Shown here: in pieces, positions 18,801-28,001 of the stretch
Position numbering within the stretch: position 1 is the first letter of the stretch
Layout of the letters: each line of letters begins with the position of its first letter
DNA from: Vibrio crassostreae 9ZC13
GTDB taxonomy: Bacteria > Pseudomonadota > Gammaproteobacteria > Enterobacterales > Vibrionaceae
Reading direction: 5' to 3'
Assembly: GCF_000272045.2 (NCBI RefSeq)
Contig: NZ_AJYZ02000019.1
Location: forward strand, 472,854 to 536,853
DNA: 64,000 nucleotides
The notes under the pieces: generated by a model
Seen by the model: the letters and a program-made list of their open reading frames with translations, nothing else
The model's database searches: none
Told to the model about the DNA's origin: nothing
Position numbers and translations under genes: made by a program

Positions 18801-20503
18801 ACAAGCTCTATAATCGCGATCAACAACGAGGCTTAGTTGAGTTTGCGACTCAGTTTAATGTTGAGTCTAAAAGATTATCAGAAGAGGACCTAGGGTTCGT
18901 TAGGTTATTAGTCTCTGAGCCTCATGACAACTCTAAATGGGTCACCTTTGATGAGTGGGAGAAGGCACGATTAAAAGCAAATAAAAAGGTGCGATTATCG
19001 CCTTTCCACCGTTTGAAGTGGCAAATGGTGTTAGGCAAACAAAGTCTAAAACAGATGACGTCAAATGTGTTTCAGTGTGAGATGTCTTATCAGCGCACTG
19101 ACGGTTTACTTAATACCAGTGGACCTAAGTTTAATTTGATGTTCAAGCCGATGAAACACGAGGAATTTAGTGTAGACCCCAAAGGCGAGTTGGCCGAATT
19201 TTTTGAGGCGGAAAAAGTAGGCAGCAAAGTCCTTATTGGTTGTGAGTTTGAGCCGTATTTTTACTTTGGTGATGATGTCTTCTCTGGAGTGAAGCCTTTG
19301 ATCGCCAAGCATGATTTAGTCGATTATAGCGGCTACTTATCTAAAGCTGCTCTCGGTCCGATTTTTGGGCAGGTGATAAAAATTGACTCCCAACAAGATG
19401 TACTCAAAGAATATGTAAACAGCGGTGGCTTCAAAAATATGACCTATGAGTTCACTCTATCTGGAAGCAACTATAAGCTACCAGTACGAGTGGACAAGAC
19501 AGTCGGACGATTTATTACGTCACCTAGACAGATTCCTGTAGGGGTCGATACAAACCATAACTATACACTCTCTGCTAAATCGGGCTTTATAGCGAACGGA
19601 AATCGTGTGTCAGAGAAAGACTTGTTAACGCTGGATTTTGTCTTACATAGTAAAGTTCATAAAGGCCCGACAAAGCCTGTTATCGATGACATTAAGCACA
19701 GTGCGATTGCGGTCAACTACGGAAATAAACGACAGTTTATGAACGAGGACAGTATTTTCACTACTGCAGATGAGATCAAAGGCTTTGATTGGACTTTGAA
19801 TAAGTCATTCGCTATGGAAGTTATGCTCATTGGTGGGAAGCACAGAAAAGAGTCGTATCAGGGGCAAAGTCTCGAATGGCAGAGTGTTCCGGTTTCACTA
19901 AAGCTCTCGACCACTTTTGATAACGAAGCCGTATTCGGCTCTGAAACTACCTCTGGTCCTGAGTATCTAAGTAACCTTACTTATATTGGGATACTAAAGA
20001 AGGACGGGTCTAAATGGATGCTAGATGACAGCGATGTGATTAACAAAAATATAGACGCAGATTTTGTCTCTGAGGCTCTATCCAACATAGACATGGATGA
20101 AGATTTCGGTGGTAAGGTCGTCTACGCGTCTCGGTTCGAGTTCGCATTTAAAGCGCTGAACGGTCAAGAAATCAAGGGGCTTCGACCATTTGGACCCGTT
20201 GTTTCGACATCTGGTCGATTCCAAGAAGCAGTTCTAAAGGTGTCCTCTCTAGCACAACGCAATACAGCGGAAAAGACGCCGTTCAAACTTGGAAGCTTTG
20301 ATATGTCGTTGGGCAGGCAGTACAAAAATGTAGATGAATTATCTTATTTTTCTGATTGTGAAGACCCAAGCTATAAAGTTGACAAAGATATGTACATCAA
20401 CTGGGCAAAACTGATACAAGCAGAGCGTACAGAGCGTCTGGTAACCTGGATTAGAGACCCATACTTAGCAACTATCATTGAAGCGTCCATTCTCAAGAAA
20501 TAA
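15812..20503 (+). CDS. Large OmpA-domain protein, likely periplasm-targeting T6SS effector (VP1390-like)
   Basis: The protein has 1563 residues. The start overlaps the lipoprotein gene by 8 bases and has the site GGAGGT just upstream. The N-terminal 600 residues have no domain I recognise. Residues about 620-735 form an OmpA-like peptidoglycan-binding domain (IEGHACQNGDSEYNQNLS, then LNINRRVEVRIYL). A hydrophobic stretch follows near residues 771-800 (IFEMIVGMACYVPIIGQAA), then a long helical part and an unassigned C-terminal third. No signal peptide is present, which suits delivery through T6SS. Position and the peptidoglycan-binding fold fit the periplasmic effector of a binary effector module. 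The toxic activity cannot be read from the sequence. A terminator follows directly. Confidence 0.65.
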   Translation: MSNDLKYLPTDVYLFGVDFPNVGDAQNPRYKALNIEKDLTSLEELKNIRPMSRLPIAINLGEESAVLWATDDLGRLHVLGDSTQKNQKTNINQVLALRSPVHKLAEKTYKLSFPEWSMLTELAIGAQSKARPIKKACADLASILEKLKGYDGDQALNSLEKKVEYAVTEVKRSQLAPKYEAGTQALTDEQIAYNKWYDSVPQDKPIRGFIVPTFSFLAVAFSTQEYADAIVKVTRFDEESGQHINLQDEEIITRAQLDRNSNSHRPIALFPLASEVFIDGMYTIEVFFDVDLIDEIPEFAQNATNVTKEYDEFGDTTKVSYELREYITLSQTTPFGKIAVVAGDMISLEESLIYQFPTQFKALQAFRMGELENLENSGTTASMSAALWEVGTKVTPSLVNAGINIHQNPSSKHDVIGSLANTFWGQVDKGTLPPAMISALEFSFGVSATTAAYQALQDLRQAASESERAAQVGLKALLKEKGFDKSKFFTKVIEPARNGSAHVVAGSAARTWLTGNGSIKSFLSPFAGAGLNAINTFYEIKEITDKSEQLRLAEEKAKLRKSYFEQVSRDYLNWVPVWKESLKSGELLLKQIIDKLGDNVTFIDVIPNDVAEDSAMFVKDHKGAGLRLVFPFDNNQVQAPHLSYLAAVDKELSKIPNAVVEIEGHACQNGDSEYNQNLSQQRAQHVAEFFSSVSDIRFFGERRPIVEVPNNEIKRENAQLNINRRVEVRIYLQEFAARIPPSRLGFKAMEQARLAQLNANLGEEAIAKELKLAIFEMIVGMACYVPIIGQAARGFFVVKEGGKMLMSGAQLLDSALFDYYLSSYNEVRKSISAIEQLSHETTEIIDSLAEINTQLTEMYFTSSDALVEHLGKATGAKELIKRYQRRALAINGLVLLIQRACSEGEQEFTEQWRTLAIDEYIQRYIETDGWILNTELKENLCNLWLQELMRREGHKQLIESYGEEIAEQVITRNKANYIAPKRKDVSGAFNVAFPVQDKLYNRDQQRGLVEFATQFNVESKRLSEEDLGFVRLLVSEPHDNSKWVTFDEWEKARLKANKKVRLSPFHRLKWQMVLGKQSLKQMTSNVFQCEMSYQRTDGLLNTSGPKFNLMFKPMKHEEFSVDPKGELAEFFEAEKVGSKVLIGCEFEPYFYFGDDVFSGVKPLIAKHDLVDYSGYLSKAALGPIFGQVIKIDSQQDVLKEYVNSGGFKNMTYEFTLSGSNYKLPVRVDKTVGRFITSPRQIPVGVDTNHNYTLSAKSGFIANGNRVSEKDLLTLDFVLHSKVHKGPTKPVIDDIKHSAIAVNYGNKRQFMNEDSIFTTADEIKGFDWTLNKSFAMEVMLIGGKHRKESYQGQSLEWQSVPVSLKLSTTFDNEAVFGSETTSGPEYLSNLTYIGILKKDGSKWMLDDSDVINKNIDADFVSEALSNIDMDEDFGGKVVYASRFEFAFKALNGQEIKGLRPFGPVVSTSGRFQEAVLKVSSLAQRNTAEKTPFKLGSFDMSLGRQYKNVDELSYFSDCEDPSYKVDKDMYINWAKLIQAERTERLVTWIRDPYLATIIEASILKK

Positions 20504-20528
20504 AAAAACCGCCTTAGGGCGGTTTTTA
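20504..20528. terminator. Terminator between the effector module and vasH (may work in both directions)
   Basis: CCGCC (20509-20513), the loop TTAG and GGCGG (20518-20522) are flanked by an A tract on the left and a T tract on the right. It can therefore end the plus-strand effector operon and also the minus-strand clpV-vasH operon. Confidence 0.85.
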
Positions 20529-20581
20529 TTGTCAATCGGAACTTAATCAATCGATCTGCTCAGTTTGCTCATCCACGGAGC

Positions 20582-22210
20582 TCAACCCGCCGCAGAAATA
20601 TCGTATTTCTTCATCTTGTGATTGAGCGTACTTAATGGAAGCGACAGTTGCTCTGCCGCTCGTTTCGTGTGCCAATTACAAGAGTTTAAGCAGTCAATAA
20701 TTACGGTACGTTCGTATTGGCTGACGACCTCTTTTAGGCCAACTGCGACATCGTCATCTCCTAGAGGTTCAGGTTCAAACGTGGGCTGTATTGCCGATGT
20801 AACTGGAGCAACGACTTGATGGTGTTCTACCTCTTCAGGGATCTGTTCACCAAACTCAATCTGAGTAATGGTTTCGAAATCGGAAAGCAGAACCGAGCGT
20901 TCGATGATGTTTTTAAGCTCACGCACGTTACCCGGGTAAGGGTAAGCGAGCAGTTGGTTTCTCACATTAGCACTCAATCCCGGTGATTGAGGCAAGCCTA
21001 ACATCGTCGTGGTGTGCTGAACAAAGTGCTCGGCAAGTGGGATAATGTCCGCTTGTCTGGATCTCAGTGGTGGTAAGGTGATGGGAAATACGTTCAAGCG
21101 GTAGAATAAATCGGCCCTAAAGCCTCCGTCTTTAATCTGCTGCATTAAGTTACAGTGTGTCGCAGCAATGACTCTAACATCCACTTCAATCTCTCTGCTG
21201 GCGCCTACAGGGCGAACTTTACGTTCTTGCAACACACGCAACAGTTTAGCTTGAAGTAACATTGGCATATCGCCAATTTCATCTAGGAATAGGGTACCAC
21301 CGTTTGCTGCTTCAAATAAGCCAACTTTGTCCTTGTCTGCACCGGTAAATGAGCCCTTTCTGTGCCCGAAAAGTTCGGATTCCAGAAGTTGTTCAGGAAT
21401 TGCGGCACAGTTCTGAACGATTAATGCTTGGTCAGAACGATTCGAGTTTTCGTGAATGTATTTTGCAATGACCTCTTTACCCGCACCCGTCTCGCCTCTA
21501 AGTAAGACGTCGACAGGCAAAGAGAGCACCTTATCAAGTCGGCTCAATACATTGACCATCTCTTCACTTTCAGCGATCGGACCTTGATAGGTTTTCTTTG
21601 TCCGTTTCTTTAGCTGAGTATTTTCACGAACCAACGCTTGGTTATCAGCGCTTAAACTCTTAATCACTTGACCATATTGCTCTAACCAAATGGCATGGCG
21701 AATATTACTTGCCGCCATTCGGCAAAACTCGGTAAGTGCGGTTTCGTTATCGATAACGCTTAAATCGAGCAAAACCAATAATCCAATAGTTTTGCTTTCA
21801 TCATCAATCAATGGCCAAGCAAGTAAGTTGTTGCTTTTTAGACCTAACGTTTGCTCGGTTTGATAGATGCCTTCGCAGTCATAACCATTGTAAGTGTATA
21901 GCTCATTGATCAAGACAACTTCGCCGTTACGTACGGCGAAGTTGAATGGGTCGGCTTCACTTACTGTGTCTAACTGCAGTGGCTCCCAAGGATGTGAGGC
22001 GATGACTTTTTCATGGTGATGCGCGGTACTTGGAATCAAGGCTTGACCGGTTTGGTCAAGCACGTAAATGATGCCATGTTTCGCGAAAGTCATTTGCCTT
22101 GCTGCTGTGAGAACGGCATCCAAAGTTTGAGCTAACTGGCTGCGATCAGCCAGAGATTGGCTGATCGCAAGTAGGGCGTTACTAAGCTCACTATGGTTAG
22201 CTGAACGCAT
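20582..22210 (-). CDS. vasH: Sigma-54-dependent transcriptional activator VasH
   Basis: The protein has 542 residues. The N-terminal GAF-like sensor domain covers about residues 15-170. The central AAA+ domain (about 210-445) has Walker A GETGAGKE, the sigma-54 contact loop as GSFTGA, and Walker [11 protein letters not shown]. The C-terminus is a Fis-type helix-turn-helix ([21 protein letters not shown]). In Vibrio T6SS loci VasH drives RNA polymerase with sigma-54 at hcp-vgrG promoters; a matching promoter is present before hcp here. The start overlaps the end of clpV by 14 bases, so the two are co-transcribed. The contact loop has Ser instead of the usual Ala in GAFTGA. Confidence 0.92.
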   Translation of the reverse strand: MRSANHSELSNALLAISQSLADRSQLAQTLDAVLTAARQMTFAKHGIIYVLDQTGQALIPSTAHHHEKVIASHPWEPLQLDTVSEADPFNFAVRNGEVVLINELYTYNGYDCEGIYQTEQTLGLKSNNLLAWPLIDDESKTIGLLVLLDLSVIDNETALTEFCRMAASNIRHAIWLEQYGQVIKSLSADNQALVRENTQLKKRTKKTYQGPIAESEEMVNVLSRLDKVLSLPVDVLLRGETGAGKEVIAKYIHENSNRSDQALIVQNCAAIPEQLLESELFGHRKGSFTGADKDKVGLFEAANGGTLFLDEIGDMPMLLQAKLLRVLQERKVRPVGASREIEVDVRVIAATHCNLMQQIKDGGFRADLFYRLNVFPITLPPLRSRQADIIPLAEHFVQHTTTMLGLPQSPGLSANVRNQLLAYPYPGNVRELKNIIERSVLLSDFETITQIEFGEQIPEEVEHHQVVAPVTSAIQPTFEPEPLGDDDVAVGLKEVVSQYERTVIIDCLNSCNWHTKRAAEQLSLPLSTLNHKMKKYDISAAG

Positions 22211-24875
22211 AGGTTAGAGTTCCTTGCTCGTCCACAGAAACTTCAATTTGAGTATGTGAATCATCCTTGTCATTCACCAGTAGTTGAGTCGAAAGCTGCG
22301 GCAATAGTTGACGGTTAATAACGGCATCAATATTTCGAGCTCCCGTCTCTGCAAGGCGGCAGTTGCCTAATACGAATTCCACTAAGTTATCACCATAGCA
22401 AAGTGCCAGTTTGTGGTGGCTTTGTAGGCGCTCAGACACTTTCTTCAGTTTATGATGGATGATATCAGTCATTGCTGCGTCTGAAAGTGGAAGGAATGGC
22501 AACACGGACATACGAGCCAACAAGGCTGGCTTAAAGTGTTGATTCAACGTTGGGCGAATGGCTTCAGCGACGATATTGGCATCAATGTCTTTCGCTTGGT
22601 GAACTAAAGACTCAATCTCATGAGTCGCGAGGTTACTTGTCATGATGATGAGTGTATTTTTGAAGTCGATGGTACGACCTTCTCCATCATTTAGCGTGCC
22701 TTTGTCGAACACTTGGTAGAACAGGTTGAGTACTTCTGGGTCTGCTTTTTCAACTTCATCTAAAAGAACAACAGAGTAAGGGCGCTGACGTACTGCTTCG
22801 GTTAGCATACCGCCTTCGCCAAAACCTACATAGCCAGGCGGAGAACCAATAAGGCGAGACACAGTGTGTTTCTCTTGGAACTCAGACATGTTGATGGTGG
22901 TCATGAAGCGCTCACCTCCAAACATTTGGTCGGCGATAGCGCGAGCGGTTTCTGTTTTACCTACACCACTTGGGCCAACTAATAAGAAAACGCCCGTTGG
23001 TGCATCTGGGTTACCTAATCCCGCTTTTGCGGTTTGAATACCTTCAGCAAGCGCATCAATGGCAAATTCTTGGCCTTTAATGTTTTGAATTAGGTTTTGC
23101 TTCAAGTTTAAGGTCGCTTGCGACTCATCTTGAAGCATCTTACCCATAGGGATGCCTGTCCAATCAGAAATTACATGACTAATTTCGTCGGGACCCACTT
23201 CATAGTGAACGAGTGGATTGGTACCGCGCACGTTATCTAAATGTTCGTTACAAGATTGAATAGCTTCGCGAGTCTGCTCTTCAGAATATTCATGACAATT
23301 TGGTTTGTCACTTGTTAGTGCGTCATCATCTTGAAGCGTATTGTCAGCTATAGGAGCGCTGTCTTCTTCAGTCGAAGGAGTAGTAAGGCTATAAAGATGA
23401 CTACGCAGTTCTATGATCTCTTGAATAAGAGATTGCTCTTTTTTCCATTGAACCTGAAGGGTAGCTTGTTCTTCTGTGGCCTTTTCAATCTTCTCTTTTA
23501 GCTCAGGAATTAAAGCGGCACTGTGTTTGTCACCAGTTTGCTGAAGTTGGTCACGTTCTAGAGCTTCGAGCTCACGATTCGCAGCGGCAATTTCTTGATG
23601 TAATGTTTCAACAGGTGCCGGTGTTGCATTAAGGCTAATATTGACGCGAGCACAAGCCGTATCTAACACGTCGATTGCTTTATCTGGCAGTTGACGTCCA
23701 GTGATGTAACGATCAGCTAAGTTTGCTGCGGCAGTGATTGCGTCGTCACGTACGTATACGTTATGTGACTTTTCATAGGCTGGTCTTAAGCCTCGGATGA
23801 TCAATGCGGCTTGAGTAGCCGACGGCTCATCAAGTTTTACCAGTTGGAAACGGCGCGCCAGAGCTGGATCTTTTTCGAAATATTTTTTGTATTCAGACCA
23901 TGTGGTGGCAGCAATTGTTTTTACTTCACCACGTGCTAGAGCGGGTTTAAGTAGGTTGGCAGCATCGCTGCCTCCCCCAACTAGCGTGTGAGCTTCATCT
24001 ATAAATAAAATGATTGGAGTCGGTGAATTCTTCACTTCATCTAGTACTGCGTTAAGGCGTTTTTCAAACTCTCCCTTAACACTTGCCCCCGCTTGAAGTA
24101 AGCCCATGTCTAGGCCGTATAGTTCAACACCTTTGAGGCAGTCTGGCACATCTCCTTCGGTAATTTTTAATGCAAGACCCTCTACCACCGCTGTTTTACC
24201 AACTCCCGGCTCACCTACGGCGATTGGGTTATTTTTTCTGCGTCGCGCCAATATGTCGATTATTTGTCTGATTTCTTGATCACGGCAGAATACTGGGTCG
24301 ATCTCGCCCTTTCTTGCTTTGCCGGTAAAGTCGGTGGTGAATTTACTTAATGCCGAACCATCTTCACGTGCGTCGGTTTTTTCTGATGTCGTTGCTAAAG
24401 ATTCTAGAGAGTTTGTTGTGAGTTCAGAAAAATTACGCTTTAAGGTATCTGGGTTTACACCGTCTAAGATTGAAGCGTAGCCGTGCTGACCATAGCGTAG
24501 TGGGTTACTCACGAGTGTAAGAAGTAGGGCACCAGAGCGAATCTGAGTCTCGGATAGATCTAAAGATGAGACCAACCAACTTTCTTGAAGCCATTCGATT
24601 AAAAGCGAAGAAAAAACGGGCTTGCTGCCGTTGCCTGTTGTGTTGGTATCTAAAGTCGAACGAATGGATTGCCTTAAAATGGTCTCTGAGCAATCGAAAT
24701 GACTTAATAAGATATCAAAATCACTATTTGGCCTTTCTAATAAGCTTAATAGATAGTGTTCAATTTGCACTTCATTGGCTTTTTCCGATACGGCTAATGC
24801 AGCGGCGTCCTCTAAAGCGACTTTTACAATAGGGTGCAGACGTTGTATTAAAGAGGAAAGGTTTATATTTATCAT
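22197..24875 (-). CDS. clpV: T6SS ATPase ClpV (TssH)
   Basis: The protein has 892 residues and is a Hsp100/Clp AAA+ unfoldase that recycles contracted TssB-TssC sheath. The N-domain (about 1-160) is followed by AAA1 with [13 protein letters not shown], a coiled-coil middle region, and AAA2 with [13 protein letters not shown] and the motif SPPGYVGFG. The ATG at 24875 ([21 protein letters not shown]) matches the usual ClpV start; in-frame codons upstream add 12 unlike residues. It is the first gene of a minus-strand pair with vasH. A TATAAT lies about 40 bases upstream of the start on the minus strand. Confidence 0.95.
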   Translation of the reverse strand: MININLSSLIQRLHPIVKVALEDAAALAVSEKANEVQIEHYLLSLLERPNSDFDILLSHFDCSETILRQSIRSTLDTNTTGNGSKPVFSSLLIEWLQESWLVSSLDLSETQIRSGALLLTLVSNPLRYGQHGYASILDGVNPDTLKRNFSELTTNSLESLATTSEKTDAREDGSALSKFTTDFTGKARKGEIDPVFCRDQEIRQIIDILARRRKNNPIAVGEPGVGKTAVVEGLALKITEGDVPDCLKGVELYGLDMGLLQAGASVKGEFEKRLNAVLDEVKNSPTPIILFIDEAHTLVGGGSDAANLLKPALARGEVKTIAATTWSEYKKYFEKDPALARRFQLVKLDEPSATQAALIIRGLRPAYEKSHNVYVRDDAITAAANLADRYITGRQLPDKAIDVLDTACARVNISLNATPAPVETLHQEIAAANRELEALERDQLQQTGDKHSAALIPELKEKIEKATEEQATLQVQWKKEQSLIQEIIELRSHLYSLTTPSTEEDSAPIADNTLQDDDALTSDKPNCHEYSEEQTREAIQSCNEHLDNVRGTNPLVHYEVGPDEISHVISDWTGIPMGKMLQDESQATLNLKQNLIQNIKGQEFAIDALAEGIQTAKAGLGNPDAPTGVFLLVGPSGVGKTETARAIADQMFGGERFMTTINMSEFQEKHTVSRLIGSPPGYVGFGEGGMLTEAVRQRPYSVVLLDEVEKADPEVLNLFYQVFDKGTLNDGEGRTIDFKNTLIIMTSNLATHEIESLVHQAKDIDANIVAEAIRPTLNQHFKPALLARMSVLPFLPLSDAAMTDIIHHKLKKVSERLQSHHKLALCYGDNLVEFVLGNCRLAETGARNIDAVINRQLLPQLSTQLLVNDKDDSHTQIEVSVDEQGTLTYAFS

Positions 24876-24910
24876 TTTAGTTCTATTAGTTATGTATATG
24901 GGATGCAGCA

Positions 24911-24916
24911 ATTATA
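24911..24916 (-). promoter_or_regulatory. -10 element for clpV-vasH
   Basis: On the minus strand TATAAT is perfect, but no good -35 is present at 17 bases. The clpV promoter is therefore probably sigma-70-type and dependent on an activator, or weak. Confidence 0.35.
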
Positions 24917-25162
24917 CTAAAATTGATAACTGGTTTTTTATTCGGTGATGAATTTACTATTGTTTATTGGTTACTTTTATTGTTTGTTTTGGCTTTTTAT
25001 CTGACTAATATTTAAAATCCCGTTCAAAATAATAAATAGTCTAGGCGTTATGATTTAATTACTAGTTTTTTTGACTTTATTTCTAATCTTCGAGATAGTT
25101 ATTTTGCCTTTGTTTTTTAAATTCAATTTATTAGTATCCACGTTCAATAAATCGTTTTTCTA

Positions 25163-25179
25163 AACAACAAATTGTTGTT
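25163..25179 (+). promoter_or_regulatory. Inverted repeat upstream of hcp, candidate VasH enhancer site
   Basis: AACAACAA and TTGTTGTT are perfect inverse copies separated by one base, about 70 bases upstream of the sigma-54 promoter. That is a usual distance for an enhancer used by an activator such as VasH. The link to VasH is inference. Confidence 0.4.
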
Positions 25180-25240
25180 AAATATAATATTTATAACGGA
25201 TAATTTATTGTAACTATCTGTATTTATTGGTTTTATAAAG

Positions 25241-25257
25241 TTGGCATGATGTTTGTA
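25241..25257 (+). promoter_or_regulatory. Sigma-54 (-24/-12) promoter of hcp
   Basis: TGGCAT (25242-25247), five bases, then TTGT (25253-25256) fit the sigma-54 pattern TGGCAY-N5-TTGY, with the invariant G residues exactly 12 bases apart. It lies about 75 bases before the hcp start. This matches the presence of the sigma-54 activator gene vasH next door. Confidence 0.75.
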
Positions 25258-25329
25258 TTAGCTTAATCAGTCGCGGTGATAAGCGATTTGGTGAATTAAT
25301 GAATTATAAATTTTAAAAAGGAAATATCG

Positions 25330-25848
25330 ATGCCAACTCCAGCATATATGTCTATCAATGGTGAAACTCAAGGTCACATTACTAAAGATACTTACTCTGC
25401 AGATTCTGTAGGTAACACTTGGCAAGAAGCTCACGTTGATGAGTTCCTAGTTCAAGAACTTGATCACGTACTAACAGTTCCACGTGACCCACAAAGTGGT
25501 CAGCCAACAGGTCAACGTGTTCACCGTCCGGTAGTAGTAACTAAAGTACAAGACCGTTGTTCACCTCTGTTATTCAACGCATTAGTGTCTGGCGAAAAGC
25601 TTCCTGAGTGTGTAATCCGTTTTTACCGTACTTCAGTACAAGGTAAGCAAGAGCACTACTACTCAATCAAGTTAATTGATGCACTACTAGTAGATATTCA
25701 AACTCGTATGAATCACTGTCAAGACGCTGCAACTTCAGATCGTGTAACTGAAGAAGTACTTAAGCTGACTTACCGTGCAATCGAAGTTACTCACGAAAAC
25801 TGTGGTACTGCTGGTAATGATGACTGGCGTGCTCCACGCGAAGCTTAA
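25330..25848 (+). CDS. hcp: T6SS tube protein Hcp (TssD)
   Basis: The protein has 172 residues. Hcp forms stacked hexameric rings that make the inner tube and is itself secreted. Typical features are the start MPTPAYMSINGETQG, the central CSPLLFNALVSGEKL and the segment YYSIKLIDALLVDI. Length and composition are normal for the family. A strong site (AAAAAGGAAAT) precedes the ATG. The gene is the first one behind the sigma-54 promoter, and a hairpin separates it from vgrG, which would favour high hcp expression. Confidence 0.97.
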   Translation: MPTPAYMSINGETQGHITKDTYSADSVGNTWQEAHVDEFLVQELDHVLTVPRDPQSGQPTGQRVHRPVVVTKVQDRCSPLLFNALVSGEKLPECVIRFYRTSVQGKQEHYYSIKLIDALLVDIQTRMNHCQDAATSDRVTEEVLKLTYRAIEVTHENCGTAGNDDWRAPREA

Positions 25849-25869
25849 TCGCTTTTCGTGAAAAACAAA

Positions 25870-25897
25870 GGGTCAACAACTACTGTTGGCCCTATTT
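25870..25897 (+). terminator. Attenuator-like hairpin between hcp and vgrG
   Basis: GGGTCAACA (25870-25878), the loop ACTAC and TGTTGGCCC (25884-25892) form a 9-bp stem with one G-T pair, followed by TATTTCTATT. The T tract is imperfect, so partial termination is likely. This would give more hcp than vgrG transcript. Confidence 0.6.
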
Positions 25898-25922
25898 CTA
25901 TTATTAGTATCAGGTAAAAGAT

Positions 25923-28001
25923 ATGGTGAATGACGTAGAATTTAAGTTTGAACTGCAAGGCTCCTCGCATGATTTTCGTGTGGAGAGCTTTCAGGTAATC
26001 GAAGAGCTTTCAAAGCCTTTTCAAATCAGCCTATCATTACTTTCACTTGATCCTGATATCTCATTTGACGCACTCATCCGTAAACCAGGTAGTTTGACTC
26101 TATACGGCCAAGGTGTCAGTTCTGCGAGATGCTTTCACGGCGTGGTTAATGAGGTTCGTTACCTTGGATCGGGTAGGAGATTCTCTCGTTACCAATTGAC
26201 TCTTGTTCCACAAGTTTGGTTTTTGAGCCAAAGACAAGACTGCCGTATTTTTCAACAAAAATCAGCGTCAGCGATCATTTCTGAAGTTTTAGATGATGCG
26301 TTAGTGACCGATTATCGATTAGAACTATCTGGTGTATACCCTTCAAAAGAATACGTGTTGCAATATCGAGAGACTGACCTTGAATTTGTTCAGAGAATTC
26401 TGGCAGAACACGGCATGTGGTACTACTTCGAACATACAGAAGCTAACCACACAATGGTTATTGTCGACAGTAATGATGCAATCGCTGAGTTATTGAGCAC
26501 GCCACTAAACGGATCTTATTTAGGCCCTATTGTTTATCATGCGGATGGTGGCGGTGTTGCAGACCGCGAGCATATCTCTGACCTTGAACTCGTGAATAGA
26601 GTAAAAACTGGCCACGTTACTTACACTGATTATAACTATGAGTTTCCGAAGATCCCTCAGGAAATGAGCAGCTCCGGCGAACTCGATTTAGATTTGAAAT
26701 TATTCGATTTTCCAGGACGTTACGTTGACCCAGCAATGGGGCAAGTAAGATCAAATGAATGGATGTCAGAGCACGTTGTAGATAATCAGCAAGTAGAGGC
26801 GACCAGTAATGTCATGAGACTGGCGTCTGGATACAGTTTTAGTATCAGTGAGCATCCACGTTCGGCAATTAACCGCGATTACCTCATGCTGTCGGTGATG
26901 CATAGTGGTCATGACCCTCAGGTGCATGAAGACGAAACTAATGGTCTGCCAACTACATATCATAATCAGTTCGCGTGTATTCCTAGACATGTTGAGTTTA
27001 GAGCTCCAAAACTTGAAGCTCCTTTGGTTGAAGGTACGCAAACAGCGGTTGTCGTGGGGCCTGCAGGTGAAGAGATCTATACCGATAAGCTTGGGCGAAT
27101 CAAAGTCCAGTTCCATTGGGACCGTTATGGCGAGAGCGATGAGCATTCGAGTTGTTGGATTCGAGTTAGCCAATCAATGGCTGCACCGACTTGGGGGGCG
27201 GTATACCTACCTCGCATCGGCCATGAGGTGGTTGTTACCTTCCTAGAGGGAGACCCTGATAGGCCTTTAGTTACTGGCGCAGTTTATAACGGACTTCATT
27301 ATCCTCCATATTCGTTACCAGAGAACAAAACGCGGACAACTTTTAGAACGCAAACGCATAAAGGGACAGGCTATAACGAGTTGAGCTTTGAAGATGAAGC
27401 TAACCAAGAAGAAGTCTACATTCATGCGCAAAAGGACATGTCGACCAAGGTTTTAAATAACCGTTATCGCGACATAGGTCAAGATGAGTTTTTAAAGGTT
27501 GCACGCCATCAGACAAATGATGTTCACGGTGATCACAAAGAGACCATTGACGGACACAAGACCACCCAAGTTAACAGTACGTTTACTGAAACTGTCGAAC
27601 AAGATGTATCCGTTACTTACAATGCCAATGAGACTCAATATGTTAAGAATAACTCTGATCTAGAAATTGGAGACAATCAAATTACCAAGATTGGTAAGAA
27701 TGATGACTTGGATGTGGGCGAAAATAGCAACTTAACGGTAGGTGCTTCAAAAAGTTCTGACATTGGAGCTGATGATAACCAAACGGTTGGTGGCAACTTA
27801 ACGGTTTCTGTTAAAGGAAATACTTCATACAAAGCCGATGGTGCGACCCAGATCATAAGCGGTGACAAGATAGTACTGAAAACGGGTGGGTCTTCATTAG
27901 TGATGAATAGTGATGGTTCTATCAAGTTGTCCGGTTCTTCAATAACCATTGAAGGAAGCGATAAAGTTGTAGTCAAAGGTGGAAACGTAGCGATCAATTA
28001 A
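25923..28001 (+). CDS. vgrG: T6SS spike protein VgrG (TssI)
   Basis: The protein has 692 residues. VgrG trimers form the spike on top of the Hcp tube. The N-terminal gp27-like part is followed by the gp5-like OB fold (GRIKVQFHWDRYGESDEHSSCW; the conserved WDRYG core is clear), and then a C-terminal beta-helix of short repeats rich in G, N and T. The protein ends with VVKGGNVAIN and has no additional toxin domain, so it is not an 'evolved' VgrG. It would carry a PAAR tip, such as the one encoded at 52031. Its stop overlaps the next start by one base. Confidence 0.96.
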   Translation: MVNDVEFKFELQGSSHDFRVESFQVIEELSKPFQISLSLLSLDPDISFDALIRKPGSLTLYGQGVSSARCFHGVVNEVRYLGSGRRFSRYQLTLVPQVWFLSQRQDCRIFQQKSASAIISEVLDDALVTDYRLELSGVYPSKEYVLQYRETDLEFVQRILAEHGMWYYFEHTEANHTMVIVDSNDAIAELLSTPLNGSYLGPIVYHADGGGVADREHISDLELVNRVKTGHVTYTDYNYEFPKIPQEMSSSGELDLDLKLFDFPGRYVDPAMGQVRSNEWMSEHVVDNQQVEATSNVMRLASGYSFSISEHPRSAINRDYLMLSVMHSGHDPQVHEDETNGLPTTYHNQFACIPRHVEFRAPKLEAPLVEGTQTAVVVGPAGEEIYTDKLGRIKVQFHWDRYGESDEHSSCWIRVSQSMAAPTWGAVYLPRIGHEVVVTFLEGDPDRPLVTGAVYNGLHYPPYSLPENKTRTTFRTQTHKGTGYNELSFEDEANQEEVYIHAQKDMSTKVLNNRYRDIGQDEFLKVARHQTNDVHGDHKETIDGHKTTQVNSTFTETVEQDVSVTYNANETQYVKNNSDLEIGDNQITKIGKNDDLDVGENSNLTVGASKSSDIGADDNQTVGGNLTVSVKGNTSYKADGATQIISGDKIVLKTGGSSLVMNSDGSIKLSGSSITIEGSDKVVVKGGNVAIN

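Larger units (their letters stand above)
24876..25329. other. Divergent clpV-hcp intergenic region
   Basis: This is about 450 bases of AT-rich sequence without a gene. It holds a minus-strand -10 element for clpV (24911-24916), a 17-base inverted repeat (25163-25179) and a sigma-54 promoter for hcp (25241-25257). I saw no CRP-like site here. Confidence 0.7.

Noticed and set aside
26766..27246. Extra frames within vgrG on both strands
   Set aside because: They are shadows of the vgrG reading frame.
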